A DNA stretch of 64,000 nt from Parasulfuritortus sp037439465. GTDB lineage: Bacteria; Pseudomonadota; Gammaproteobacteria; Burkholderiales; Thiobacillaceae. A program made the position numbers and the translations under genes. The notes below the pieces were generated by a model. It did no database searches and was not told the DNA's origin. It saw only the letters and a program-made list of their open reading frames with translations. Of this stretch, positions 1-7,224 are shown in pieces; the stretch's first letter is position 1, and every line of letters begins with the position of its first letter. The stretch lies in assembly GCA_037439465.1 (NCBI GenBank), contig JBBIVX010000013.1, positions 13,793-77,792 on the forward strand, written 5' to 3'.

Positions 1-48
1 ACACCCGGCCGCAACCTGTTCGTGCGTTTGCGCTACGCCGCGCAATGA
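1..48 (+). CDS. C-terminal end of a TonB-dependent outer-membrane receptor, probably BtuB-like (partial)
   Basis: Only the last 15 codons are present. The frame reads TPGRNLFVRLRYAAQ and stops at 46-48. A 'PGR-N-x-F-V-x-L-R-Y' ending is typical of the last beta-strand of TonB-dependent receptors, although these usually end on an aromatic residue and this one ends in Gln. The stop overlaps the cobU start (ATGA), so it is translationally coupled to cobalamin genes, which favours a vitamin B12/cobinamide receptor. Identity is inferred from a very short tail plus context. Confidence 0.5.
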   Translation, partial: TPGRNLFVRLRYAAQ

Positions 49-566
49 TCCGCCTCATTCTCGGCGGCGCCCGTTCCGGCAAGAGCGCTTATGCGCAGCG
101 ATTGGCGGCGCTGTCCGGCCTGCCGGTGACGGTGATCGCCACGGCCGAGGCGGCCGATGCCGAGATGACCGCGCGCATCGCCCGGCATCGGACGCAACGC
201 CCGCTTCACTGGGGTACCGTCGAGGAGCCGCTGGCACTGGCGGCGGCGCTGGGCGCGGTGGCGGGCGCGCGGCAATGTCTGCTGGTCGATTGTCTGACGC
301 TTTGGCTCAGCAATCTGCTGGCGGCGGGCGAGGCCCGTTTCGAGGCGGAACGCGCCGCGCTGTTCGAACGCCTGCCTGCCCTCCCCGGTGAGATCATCCT
401 GGTGGCCAACGAGGTCGGACTTGGAGTGATCCCACTGGGTGAACTTACCCGCCGCTTCGTTGATGAGGCCGGCCGGCTCAACCAGGAATTGGCGGCGCAG
501 GCGGACGTGGTGGTGTTTCTGGCCGCCGGCTTGCCCCTGCTCATGAAAGGAAGATGTGATGGATGA
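45..566 (+). CDS. cobU: Adenosylcobinamide kinase / adenosylcobinamide-phosphate guanylyltransferase
   Basis: Bifunctional cytoplasmic enzyme that phosphorylates adenosylcobinamide and then transfers GMP to give adenosylcobinamide-GDP, in the nucleotide-loop assembly of B12. The P-loop GGARSGKS lies at residues 7-14. His48 in the ARHRTQRP segment matches the position of the GMP-accepting histidine of CobU, and the NEVGLGVIP motif of the family follows. At 173 aa it is a normal length. It overlaps the upstream receptor gene by 4 nt and cobT by a few nt, so the genes form a tightly coupled operon. There is no sign of damage. Confidence 0.95.
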   Translation: MIRLILGGARSGKSAYAQRLAALSGLPVTVIATAEAADAEMTARIARHRTQRPLHWGTVEEPLALAAALGAVAGARQCLLVDCLTLWLSNLLAAGEARFEAERAALFERLPALPGEIILVANEVGLGVIPLGELTRRFVDEAGRLNQELAAQADVVVFLAAGLPLLMKGRCDG

Positions 567-1608
567 ACGTTGGTGGGCGGCTCCCGTCCGCTCCCTGGAC
601 GCGGCGGCCGGCCAGGCCGCGCGGGCGCGTCAGAACAACCTGACCAAGCCGCCCGGCAGCCTCGGTCGGCTGGAGGAAATGGCGATCGCGCTGGCGGCCA
701 TGCAGTCGCGGCCCCGCCCGCAGGCCGACGCGGTATGGATTACGGTCTTCGCCGGTGACCATGGCGTCGTGGCGGAGGGGGTGGCGGCCTTTCCGCAGGC
801 GGTAACGCAGCAAATGCTGACCAACTTCGTCGGCGGCGGCGCCGCCATCGCGGTTCTGGCGCGGGAGTTAGGGGCCCGGCTGGAAGTGGTGGATGTGGGC
901 AGCCTGGCGCCGGCGCCGCTGAGCGGCGTGGTCTGGGACAAGGCGGGACAGGGCACCGCCAATTTCGCCAGCCAGGCGGCGATGTCTGCCGCGCAGATGG
1001 AGATGGCCCTGGAGGCGGGCCGGCGCGCCGTGCGGCGGGCACGTGAGGCGGCGACGGACCTGTTCGTCGGCGGCGAGATGGGCATCGGCAACAGTACCGC
1101 CGCGGCCGCTCTGGCCTGCGCCCTGTTGGGCCTGGCCGGGCGGGATATGGCCGGCCCCGGCACCGGTCTTTCCGACACTGGAGTGGCACACAAGGCGGAG
1201 GTCATTGACCGGGCGCTGGCCTTGCACCGGCCGGCCAGGGACGATACGGCCGAGGCCCTGCGCCGTCTCGGCGGCTACGAGATCGCCGCCCTTGCCGGGG
1301 CCTACATGGCTTGCGCTCAGGCCGGGCTGCCGGCGCTGGTGGATGGCTTCATCGCCACGGCGGCGGCGCTGACGGCGGTGCGGCTCAATCCGGGGACACG
1401 CGCTTGGCTGTTGTTTGGCCATGCCTCTGCCGAACCCGGCCATGCCCGCCTGCTGAGCGCTCTGGCGGCGCGGCCGATGTTGACGCTGGACATGCGTCTG
1501 GGCGAAGGCAGCGGGGCGGCGGTGGCGGTGTCGCTGCTGCGCCTCGCCTGCGCCCTGCACAACGGTATGGCCACCTTCGCCGAAGCGGGCGTCAGTGGCC
1601 AAGGCTGA
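559..1608 (+). CDS. cobT: Nicotinate-nucleotide--dimethylbenzimidazole phosphoribosyltransferase
   Basis: CobT makes alpha-ribazole-5'-phosphate from dimethylbenzimidazole and nicotinate mononucleotide, the lower ligand of cobalamin. The protein is about 349 aa, as expected. It carries the KPPGSLGRLE N-terminal motif, the central GEMGIGNSTAAAA loop and the C-terminal LGEGSGAAVA motif that holds the catalytic glutamate. The ATG at 559 is chosen over the GTG at 556 because an AAGGAAG ribosome site at 547-553 is correctly spaced from it. It overlaps the end of cobU and the start of cobC. Confidence 0.95.
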   Translation: MDERWWAAPVRSLDAAAGQAARARQNNLTKPPGSLGRLEEMAIALAAMQSRPRPQADAVWITVFAGDHGVVAEGVAAFPQAVTQQMLTNFVGGGAAIAVLARELGARLEVVDVGSLAPAPLSGVVWDKAGQGTANFASQAAMSAAQMEMALEAGRRAVRRAREAATDLFVGGEMGIGNSTAAAALACALLGLAGRDMAGPGTGLSDTGVAHKAEVIDRALALHRPARDDTAEALRRLGGYEIAALAGAYMACAQAGLPALVDGFIATAAALTAVRLNPGTRAWLLFGHASAEPGHARLLSALAARPMLTLDMRLGEGSGAAVAVSLLRLACALHNGMATFAEAGVSGQG

Positions 1609-2224
1609 GACCACCCTGGTCACGGTGCTGCGCCACGGCGAGGTGGTGGGGCGGGCGCATGTCTTGCGCGGTGCCAGCGATGTGCCGCTCAGTGACCGGG
1701 GCCGTGCGCAGATGCAGGCCAGGCTAGCGGGGTTGCCGGCATTCGATCGGGTGGCGGCATCGCCACTGTGCCGTTGCCGAGCCTTCGCCGCGGCGGTCGC
1801 CGCGGGGCGGTGCCTGCCGCTGGAGATATTGCCGGATTTCGAGGAGATGCATTTCGGTGACTGGGAAGGACTGACTGGTGCCGAGGCGGCGGCCTCTCAC
1901 CCCGAAGCGTATGCGGCCTGGTGCCGTTTCGACGAGGCCGCCGCGGCGCCGGGAGGCGAGACCCTGGGCGCTTTCCGGCGCCGAGTGTTGGCCGGCTGGA
2001 CGAAATGGCTGGCGGACGGCGAGGGCGGTCATCGTCTGCTAATCAGCCATGCGGGTGTGATGCGGGTGTTGCTCCAGGTCATGCTCGACCTGCCCCTGTC
2101 CTCGCTTTACCGTATCGCACTACCCGCGGCGGCCGCCTTCCAGGTCTCCCTGCTGTCCGGCCATGCCCCTGTCCTGCTGTCCCTGAACGCATGCGCGGAT
2201 TCCTGCTCGCCCTCCAGTTTCTGA
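1595..2224 (+). CDS. cobC: Alpha-ribazole phosphatase-like histidine phosphatase
   Basis: Histidine phosphatase (phosphoglycerate-mutase fold) expected to remove the phosphate from alpha-ribazole-5'-phosphate, or from adenosylcobalamin phosphate, in the last steps of B12 assembly. The catalytic RHGE motif is at residues 13-16 and the second active-site histidine is in LLISHAG. The length, 209 aa, is typical. The GTG start overlaps cobT by 14 nt and has no clear ribosome site, which suggests translational coupling. The cobC assignment rests on position between cobT and cobS, because the superfamily is broad. Confidence 0.88.
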   Translation: MAKAETTLVTVLRHGEVVGRAHVLRGASDVPLSDRGRAQMQARLAGLPAFDRVAASPLCRCRAFAAAVAAGRCLPLEILPDFEEMHFGDWEGLTGAEAAASHPEAYAAWCRFDEAAAAPGGETLGAFRRRVLAGWTKWLADGEGGHRLLISHAGVMRVLLQVMLDLPLSSLYRIALPAAAAFQVSLLSGHAPVLLSLNACADSCSPSSF

Positions 2225-2925
2225 CCCGTCTGCCGGTGCCGCTGGCCGGCGAATTCGATGCCGGGGCGCTGGCGCGCTCGGCAGCCTGGTTCCCCGCCGT
2301 TGGATTGGTGCTCGGCGGCCTGCTCGCGGTGGCGGCCTGGCTGGGCAGTCAGGTCGATCCCTGGCTGGGGGCACTGCTGACGCTGCTGGCCTGGGTCGGG
2401 CTGACCGGCGGGTTGCATCTCGATGGACTGGCCGATCTCGCCGATGCCCTGGGCGCGGCGCACCGCGACCGCGTGCGCTTTCTCTCCGTGCTGGCCGATC
2501 CGCATCTTGGGGCCTTCGGCGCCATGGCGCTGCTGCTGCTGTTGCTCGCCAAATTGGTGTTGCTGATGTTGCTCATCAAATTCGGCGCCGGCCTGTGGGG
2601 GGTGGTGCTGATCCCGGCGTGGGCGCGGCTGGGGGCGTTGTGGTGGTCGCAGTCCTTGCCGCCGCTGAAGCCGGGCTTGGGCGAGCGCTTTGCCTGGCGG
2701 GCGGGCGCCACTTTACCTTGGCTCTGGGCCGTGGCGCTGGCGGCGCTGAGTCTGCCGCTGCCCGGTCTGCTGCTCGTGCCCTTGTTGCTCTGGGGTTGGC
2801 GCCATTTTTTGGCGACCAGGGTGGGCGGCATGAGCGGCGACTGTCTGGGGGCGGGGGTGGAGGTGACGGAGGTCCTGGCGTTGTGGCTGCTGGTCAGTGC
2901 GGCCTGGCTTTCCGCGTCCGCTTGA
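2191..2925 (+). CDS. cobS: Adenosylcobinamide-GDP ribazoletransferase (cobalamin synthase)
   Basis: Polytopic inner-membrane enzyme that joins adenosylcobinamide-GDP and alpha-ribazole to finish cobalamin. From the ATG at 2191 the protein is 244 aa with about six hydrophobic segments. It carries the family motifs GGLHLDGLADLADAL and ADPHLGAFG. The start begins MRGFLLALQFLTRLPVP, a standard CobS N-terminus, 34 nt inside cobC; no strong ribosome site is seen, so coupling is likely. The 3' end overlaps the convergent diguanylate cyclase gene by 32 nt. Confidence 0.93.
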   Translation: MRGFLLALQFLTRLPVPLAGEFDAGALARSAAWFPAVGLVLGGLLAVAAWLGSQVDPWLGALLTLLAWVGLTGGLHLDGLADLADALGAAHRDRVRFLSVLADPHLGAFGAMALLLLLLAKLVLLMLLIKFGAGLWGVVLIPAWARLGALWWSQSLPPLKPGLGERFAWRAGATLPWLWAVALAALSLPLPGLLLVPLLLWGWRHFLATRVGGMSGDCLGAGVEVTEVLALWLLVSAAWLSASA

Positions 2926-4126
2926 TTTCGTACATGCGGGCGTCGGCGACCTGCAGCAGGTGGTCCATGCTGTCGCCGTCCGTGGGGAAAATGGCTTGGC
3001 CGAGGCTGCAACTGGGGTGCAGTGTGATGGCCTGCACTTGCACCGGCTGGTGGACGTTTTCCAGGATGCCGTGCCTGATCTTATCGATCTGCACGTCATC
3101 ACCCATGCCCAGCAGTATCAGCGCGAATTCGTCGCCGCCCAGGCGGGCGACGGTGTCGGTGGCGCGCACCGATTTCAGCAGACGGCCAGCGACCGTCTGG
3201 AGGAGGGCGTCGCCGGCGGCATGGCCGTGGCTGTCATTGATCGCTTTGAAATCGTCGAGATCGGCATAGAGGATGACGGCCTTGAGTCCTTCCTGCCGGG
3301 CGTGGGCAATCGCTTCCCGGAGACGGTGATAGAACAGGCTGCGGTTGGCCAGGCCGGTGAGCGGGTCATGGGTGGCCTCGTGCTTGAGCTGGGTACCGGT
3401 CTTTTCCAAGGCCCGCATCTGCCCATCTATGGTACGCACGTAGTTGCGCATCTGGCGATAGATGAACAGGGCGCTGACGCTGGCCAGAAGCGTCAGCGCG
3501 AGACCCAGCGCCAGGTCCACCAAAATGGCCCGCTGCGTCGCCAGGCGGGTGGCGGCGAGGGCATGCTGTATCTGGTCGCGCTCATGCCGCTGCAGATCGC
3601 TGACGGTGTCGATGAATTGCAGAGTGAAAGGCCGCAGGGTGCCGATGATGTGGTTGCGCGCCATCTCCAGCTGGTCGTTGCGGGCAAGATCGGCGATCTT
3701 TTCATGCAGGTCGATGATGCCCTCGACCAGCCGGTCCTGCCGTTGCAGATTTGCGCTCTCGAAGGCGTCCAAGCCGAGGGCACGCAGCTCGTTGCGCGCC
3801 TTGCCCACGGCATAACCCCATTTGAGGTATTGCTGAAAGTGCGCGTCGCGCTCGAAAGGGTCTTCCACCATGGCCTGGTAAATGAGGCTGGTGTGGCGGT
3901 TGTAGGTGGCTTCGAGCAGGGCGGTGGCCGCCTGGATCTTGCGGTTGCGCAGTTCGACGATATCGCGCATGCGGTCTTCCTGATCCTGCATCTGATGCAC
4001 CGCATAGGCGGTCAGGCCAGCCATCAGCCCAACCAGGATGGCGAAACCGGTGAGTAGCCGCCGCGACAGCTTTTTCGGCAGCCGCGCTGGCATCGCCGTG
4101 ACGGCCGGCTCTGATGACGTTTTCAT
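2894..4126 (-). CDS. Membrane-anchored diguanylate cyclase (GGDEF)
   Basis: Predicted to make cyclic di-GMP from two GTP. The 410-aa protein has a membrane segment near residues 25-46, a roughly 150-residue helical periplasmic region resembling the four-helix sensor of chemoreceptors, a second membrane segment near 199-222, and a C-terminal GGDEF domain from about residue 250. The active site is intact (RLGGDEFALI). An RxxD product-inhibition site (RATD) lies five residues before it, so feedback inhibition is expected. No EAL domain is present. The input signal cannot be read from the sequence. Its last 32 nt overlap cobS on the opposite strand. Confidence 0.9.
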   Translation of the reverse strand: MKTSSEPAVTAMPARLPKKLSRRLLTGFAILVGLMAGLTAYAVHQMQDQEDRMRDIVELRNRKIQAATALLEATYNRHTSLIYQAMVEDPFERDAHFQQYLKWGYAVGKARNELRALGLDAFESANLQRQDRLVEGIIDLHEKIADLARNDQLEMARNHIIGTLRPFTLQFIDTVSDLQRHERDQIQHALAATRLATQRAILVDLALGLALTLLASVSALFIYRQMRNYVRTIDGQMRALEKTGTQLKHEATHDPLTGLANRSLFYHRLREAIAHARQEGLKAVILYADLDDFKAINDSHGHAAGDALLQTVAGRLLKSVRATDTVARLGGDEFALILLGMGDDVQIDKIRHGILENVHQPVQVQAITLHPSCSLGQAIFPTDGDSMDHLLQVADARMYEIKRTRKARPH

Positions 4127-4668
4127 CGGTTTCGAAAGACGGCGTATTGACTAGCGTAATAAAAACACTAGTTTAACTCCGGCTAATCTGGTTGGCTGCC
4201 TCTTCCTGGCTGAGCGCGATCCGGGCCTGACCATCGCCCGCGACTGGCAAGCCACAGCGCGGACCGGTGCGCTCTTTGTGGTGATCGGTCCGGAGATAAA
4301 ACTGACCCTCCTCGGCGGCGACCCACTCGCCCACCCTGACTATGACTTAGACTCAGCCATTCCCTAACCCTGCCGCTGGCGCAGACGATGGACAAATTTA
4401 CTACTGCGCATACCGTGTGCCAGGCCTGGGACGAAGTCATCGCCACCCGTCAGCAGGGGATGGAAATACAACAACGGGACTGCCCGTGGCAGCAAGGACC
4501 ATCGCGGCGCGAGTTCTTCGCCCGCCTCGCCGGAAGAAAGGCCTGTAACGGCAGCCATTACACAATCGGCCTGGCGGTGGGCTCAAGCGGCGTTCATGGC
4601 GGGTCGTTTTCGGGAAACCAGGCATGGTGGGATAATTAATATGTCTGGATAACCTGAGCAGGTATGTC
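4127..4668. other. 542-nt gene-poor stretch between the divergent diguanylate cyclase and kdsB
   Basis: No complete gene is convincing here. The left part must hold the promoter of the minus-strand cyclase; it contains an AT-rich patch around 4150-4175, but no clear promoter hexamers could be assigned. A start-less open frame occupies 4155-4367 (listed separately). A frame at 4388-4639 on the plus strand could encode 83 aa, but its codon use is unlike that of neighbouring genes and it resembles nothing I recognise. The right end carries the ribosome site of kdsB. Confidence 0.5.
4155..4367 (+). pseudogene. Start-less open frame with genome-like codon use (possible gene remnant)
   Basis: From the in-frame stop at 4152 to the TAA at 4365-4367 there are 70 open codons without ATG. 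They use the GC-rich third positions typical of the neighbouring genes. The translation contains 'LFVVIGPEIKLTLLGGDPL', a plausible folded-protein segment, but I do not recognise a family. It looks like the C-terminal piece of a lost gene. It could also be chance coding potential. Confidence 0.3.
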
Positions 4669-5448
4669 TTGCTACCCGATTTTTACGCCGTAGTGCCCGC
4701 CCGTTATGCCTCCACCCGCCTGCCCGGCAAGCCGCTCGCCGACATCGCCGGCAAGCCGATGGTGGTGCGGGTGGCGGAGCGGGCGGCGGCCAGCGGCGCG
4801 CGTGAGGTCTGGGTGGCCACCGATCATGCCGAGGTGGCGGCGGCGGTCGAGGCGCACGGCTTTCAAGTCTGCATGACCTCGTCCGAGTGCGCCTCCGGCA
4901 CCGACCGCCTGGCCGAGGTGGCGGTGAAACTTGGCTGGTCGGACGAGACGTTGGCGGTCAACGTGCAGGGTGATGAGCCGCTGATCGATCCGGAGCTGAT
5001 CCGGCGTACCGCACTCTTGCTGCATGCGCGGCCGGCGGCGGCCATGGCCACGGTATGCCACCCCTTGCGCGATCTCGCCGAGGTGATGAATCCCAATGTC
5101 GTCAAGCTGGTGCTCGACCGGGATGGCTACGCGCTCTACTTTTCCCGTGCCGCCATCCCTTGGGCACGTGACGCCTGGGCGACCGCCACGCTGCTTGGCC
5201 CGCACGCCGCCTTGCCCGCGGGGCTGCCGGCCTACCGGCATATTGGGCTCTATGCCTATCGGGTCGCCTTTCTCAAGGACTACCCGGCGCTGGAGCGCCC
5301 AGCCATCGAGGCCTTCGAATCGTTGGAACAGTTGCGTACGCTTTGGCATGGCTACCGTATTGCGGCGTGGGTGACGGAACAGGCCGTGCCGGCCGGCGTC
5401 GATACCGCCGCCGACCTGGAAGAGGTGCGGCGTCTGTTCGCCCATTAG
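4669..5448 (+). CDS. kdsB: 3-deoxy-manno-octulosonate cytidylyltransferase (CMP-KDO synthetase)
   Basis: Activates KDO with CTP to CMP-KDO for the inner core of lipopolysaccharide, so the organism makes Gram-negative LPS. Family motifs are present in order: PARYASTRLPGKPL near the N-terminus, WVATDH, and NVQGDEPLI. Length is 259 aa. The start appears to be TTG at 4669: it gives the family N-terminus (LPDFYAVVPARY), no in-frame ATG precedes it before a stop, and GAGCAGG at 4655-4661 is a well-placed ribosome site. A rare start codon may lower expression. Confidence 0.93.
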   Translation: MLPDFYAVVPARYASTRLPGKPLADIAGKPMVVRVAERAAASGAREVWVATDHAEVAAAVEAHGFQVCMTSSECASGTDRLAEVAVKLGWSDETLAVNVQGDEPLIDPELIRRTALLLHARPAAAMATVCHPLRDLAEVMNPNVVKLVLDRDGYALYFSRAAIPWARDAWATATLLGPHAALPAGLPAYRHIGLYAYRVAFLKDYPALERPAIEAFESLEQLRTLWHGYRIAAWVTEQAVPAGVDTAADLEEVRRLFAH

Positions 5449-5498
5449 ATGATGTAGCCAATGGCAGATCGTCAAGGGTTGCGGCGAGTGCAAATAAA

Positions 5499-5529
5499 TT
5501 GCTTGCCCTCGGCGAAAACCGGTTACACT
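5499..5529 (+). promoter_or_regulatory. Possible sigma-70 promoter of the cold-shock gene
   Basis: TACACT at 5524-5529 could be a -10 box. TTGCTT at 5499 (19-nt spacing) or TTGCCC at 5503 (15-nt spacing) could be the -35 box; both spacings are off the optimum. Use of this promoter would give a leader of about 140 nt, in line with the long untranslated leaders of cspA-type genes. Weak evidence. Confidence 0.35.
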
Positions 5530-5677
5530 GGACATGCAGCCGTTTCAAGTTGGGTATCTCGTGAGTTTGTGTTGCCGCCTTCAAGGTGCGCCCAGTCGTT
5601 TTCACCGTTACGTTTCTTGTTCGCTTGCGCCACCGGGCAACCGCCCGATTTTTTTCTTTCCGAATAAGGAACGCAGC

Positions 5678-5896
5678 ATGAATACTTCCGCCACTCAAAC
5701 CGGCACCGTCAAATGGTTCAACGACTCCAAAGGCTTTGGCTTCATCACCCCCGATGGCGGCGGTGAGGACCTGTTTGCCCATTTCTCCGAAATCCAGGGC
5801 AACGGCTTCAAGAGCCTGGCCGAAAACCAGCGTGTGCAATTCGAAGTCAAACGCGGCCCCAAGGGTCAGCAAGCGGCCTCGATTCGCCCCCTCTGA
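5678..5896 (+). CDS. Cold-shock domain protein (CspA family)
   Basis: A 72-aa single-stranded nucleic-acid-binding OB-fold protein, probably an RNA chaperone. It contains GTVKWFNDSKGFGFI with RNP-1 (KGFGFI) and an RNP-2 variant (DLFAHF, where many family members have VFVHF). It ends QAASIRPL, typical of the family. The ATG follows AAGGA at 5666-5670. The gene stands alone behind a leader longer than 100 nt and is closed by a strong terminator, so it is a monocistronic unit. Which csp paralogue it is cannot be told. Confidence 0.93.
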   Translation: MNTSATQTGTVKWFNDSKGFGFITPDGGGEDLFAHFSEIQGNGFKSLAENQRVQFEVKRGPKGQQAASIRPL

Positions 5897-5921
5897 GCGC
5901 CCGCCTGGGCGCAAAATAAAG

Positions 5922-5951
5922 AACCGCGGCCTGGTTGCCGCGGTTTTTTTT
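5922..5951 (+). terminator. Rho-independent terminator after the cold-shock gene
   Basis: AACCGCGG (5922-5929) pairs perfectly with CCGCGGTT (5938-5945) across an 8-nt loop. A run of eight T at 5944-5951 overlaps the end of the stem. Confidence 0.93.
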
Positions 5952-6019
5952 GTCCGTCCATTATTGAAGCCATCAAAGCTATCAATAACCTCAACTTATA
6001 TCTTGATACAAAAAATTAA

Positions 6020-6066
6020 CTACCAATGGTGGTAGGGGTTGACTACCCTGTGCCGTCAGAGATTAT
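6020..6066 (+). promoter_or_regulatory. Putative adk promoter overlapped by palindromic repeats
   Basis: TTGACT at 6039-6044 and GATTAT at 6061-6066 are separated by 16 nt, a plausible sigma-70 promoter. Around the -35 box are three alternating 5-mers: CTACC(A) at 6020-6025, (T)GGTAG at 6030-6035 and CTACC at 6043-6047. The middle element can pair with either neighbour. This could be an operator or the start of competing structures. The stretch 5985-6020 is unusually AT-rich for this genome. Confidence 0.5.
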
Positions 6067-6084
6067 TGTGTTTTTGTCCACTTT

Positions 6085-6112
6085 CGCCCCGATTCATTGG
6101 GGCGTGTTTTTA
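6085..6112 (+). promoter_or_regulatory. Terminator-like hairpin in the adk leader
   Basis: CGCCCC (6085-6090) pairs with GGGGCG (6099-6104) across 8 nt and is followed by TGTTTTTAC. It lies downstream of the presumed adk promoter and directly before the ribosome site, ending about 12 nt before the ATG. It could act as an attenuator, or terminate read-through from upstream if the true promoter is elsewhere. Confidence 0.5.
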
Positions 6113-6123
6113 CGAGGTTTACC

Positions 6124-6789
6124 ATGCGACTGATTCTTCTCGGCGGGCCCGGCGCGGGCAAAGGTACCCAGGCCAACTACATCAAGGAACGCTATAACAT
6201 CCCCCAGATTTCCACCGGCGACATGTTGCGCGCTCACGTCAAGGCCGGCTCTGCGCTGGGCGTGGCGGCCAAGAAGATCATGGATGCCGGCGGCCTGGTG
6301 TCTGACGACATCATCATCGGCATGGTGCAGGAGCGCCTGAAAGAGCCCGACTGCAAGAACGGCTACCTGTTCGACGGCTTCCCGCGCACCATCCCCCAGG
6401 CCGAGGCGATGAAGGCTGCCGGGGTGCCCTTGGACGCCGTGGTCGAGATCGACGTGCCCGATGCCGAGATCATCAAGCGCATGTCCGGCCGCAGGGTACA
6501 TGTGGCCTCCGGCCGTACCTACCACATCGCGTTCAACCCGCCCAAGGTGCCCGGCAAGGATGACGTCACCGGCGAGGCTCTGATCCAACGCGACGACGAC
6601 AAGGAAGAGACCGTCAAGAAGCGTCTCGACGTCTACCATGCCCAGACCGAGCCCTTGGTCAAATATTATGGCGACTGGGGCAAAAGCGGTCAGGCCGGCG
6701 CGCCCAAGTATTTCAAGATACCTGGGGTCGGATCCGTGGACGGTATCCGCGACGCCTGTTTCGCAGCCCTGGATTCGGTCAAGAAGTAA
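6124..6789 (+). CDS. adk: Adenylate kinase
   Basis: Interconverts ATP + AMP and 2 ADP. The P-loop GGPGAGKGT is at residues 7-15, the AMP-binding segment ISTGDMLR follows, and DGFPRT is present. The long LID domain (HVASGRTYHIAFNPPKVPG) has no zinc cysteines, as in other proteobacterial enzymes. At 221 aa it is slightly longer than E. coli Adk. The ATG at 6124 follows an ACGAGG ribosome site and gives the canonical MRLILLGGPGAGKG start; an upstream in-frame GTG would only add leader. It is followed after 3 nt by a small gene. Confidence 0.97.
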   Translation: MRLILLGGPGAGKGTQANYIKERYNIPQISTGDMLRAHVKAGSALGVAAKKIMDAGGLVSDDIIIGMVQERLKEPDCKNGYLFDGFPRTIPQAEAMKAAGVPLDAVVEIDVPDAEIIKRMSGRRVHVASGRTYHIAFNPPKVPGKDDVTGEALIQRDDDKEETVKKRLDVYHAQTEPLVKYYGDWGKSGQAGAPKYFKIPGVGSVDGIRDACFAALDSVKK

Positions 6790-6792
6790 ACC

Positions 6793-7149
6793 ATGACGGC
6801 TATCCCCGCTTTCACCGAGGCCGAGCTGAGGCTCGTCGACGTCTCCCTGCGCGAGCGTTATGGGCGCACGGTGGCGGTGGAGGAAGTGGAAACCGAGATT
6901 CGTCTCAGTCTTGCCGACCGCGAGCTGACGGTTTGCCCGGCCGTGTATTGGGAAGATGAAGCGCGTTGTCGTTTCGTCGTTTCCAAAACCGCTGTGGACA
7001 AGTTCCGCAGCATGTTTTTCTGGTCGGTCAAGGACCGTTTCGCCACCGGCAAGGAGGAGTATGACAATCTCGGCGACTGTCTGGTGACAACCCTCAAGAT
7101 GCAGGAAGAAGCGGCCCGGCGCCGCGCCCAGGAAGTTGGCGTGGCTTGA
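6793..7149 (+). CDS. Conserved hypothetical protein downstream of adk
   Basis: A 118-aa soluble, acidic protein that I cannot assign to a named family. It starts 3 nt after adk, with AAGAAG as ribosome site inside the adk stop region, so the two are cotranscribed. Codon use matches neighbouring genes. Features are a beta-rich middle (CPAVYWEDEARCRFVVSK) and a C-terminal charged helix (KMQEEAARRRAQEV). There are no signal peptide, membrane segment or metal motifs. A terminator follows, closing the adk unit. Confidence 0.75.
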   Translation: MTAIPAFTEAELRLVDVSLRERYGRTVAVEEVETEIRLSLADRELTVCPAVYWEDEARCRFVVSKTAVDKFRSMFFWSVKDRFATGKEEYDNLGDCLVTTLKMQEEAARRRAQEVGVA

Positions 7150-7157
7150 TTAAAGCG

Positions 7158-7184
7158 AAACGGGGATGTCAGGTCCCCGTTTTT
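7158..7184 (+). terminator. Rho-independent terminator of the adk unit
   Basis: The stem ACGGGGA (7160-7166) / TCCCCGT (7174-7180) is extended by A-T pairs, with a 7-nt loop and a T run to 7184. Confidence 0.9.
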
Positions 7185-7224
7185 GTTTGCAACCTGAATT
7201 AAGTGTTAAGTAAGGGGAAACGAC

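Noticed and set aside
4388..4639. An 83-codon plus-strand frame before kdsB
   Set aside because: Codon choice is unlike neighbours (many A/T third positions mixed with rare codons) and no family resemblance was seen.
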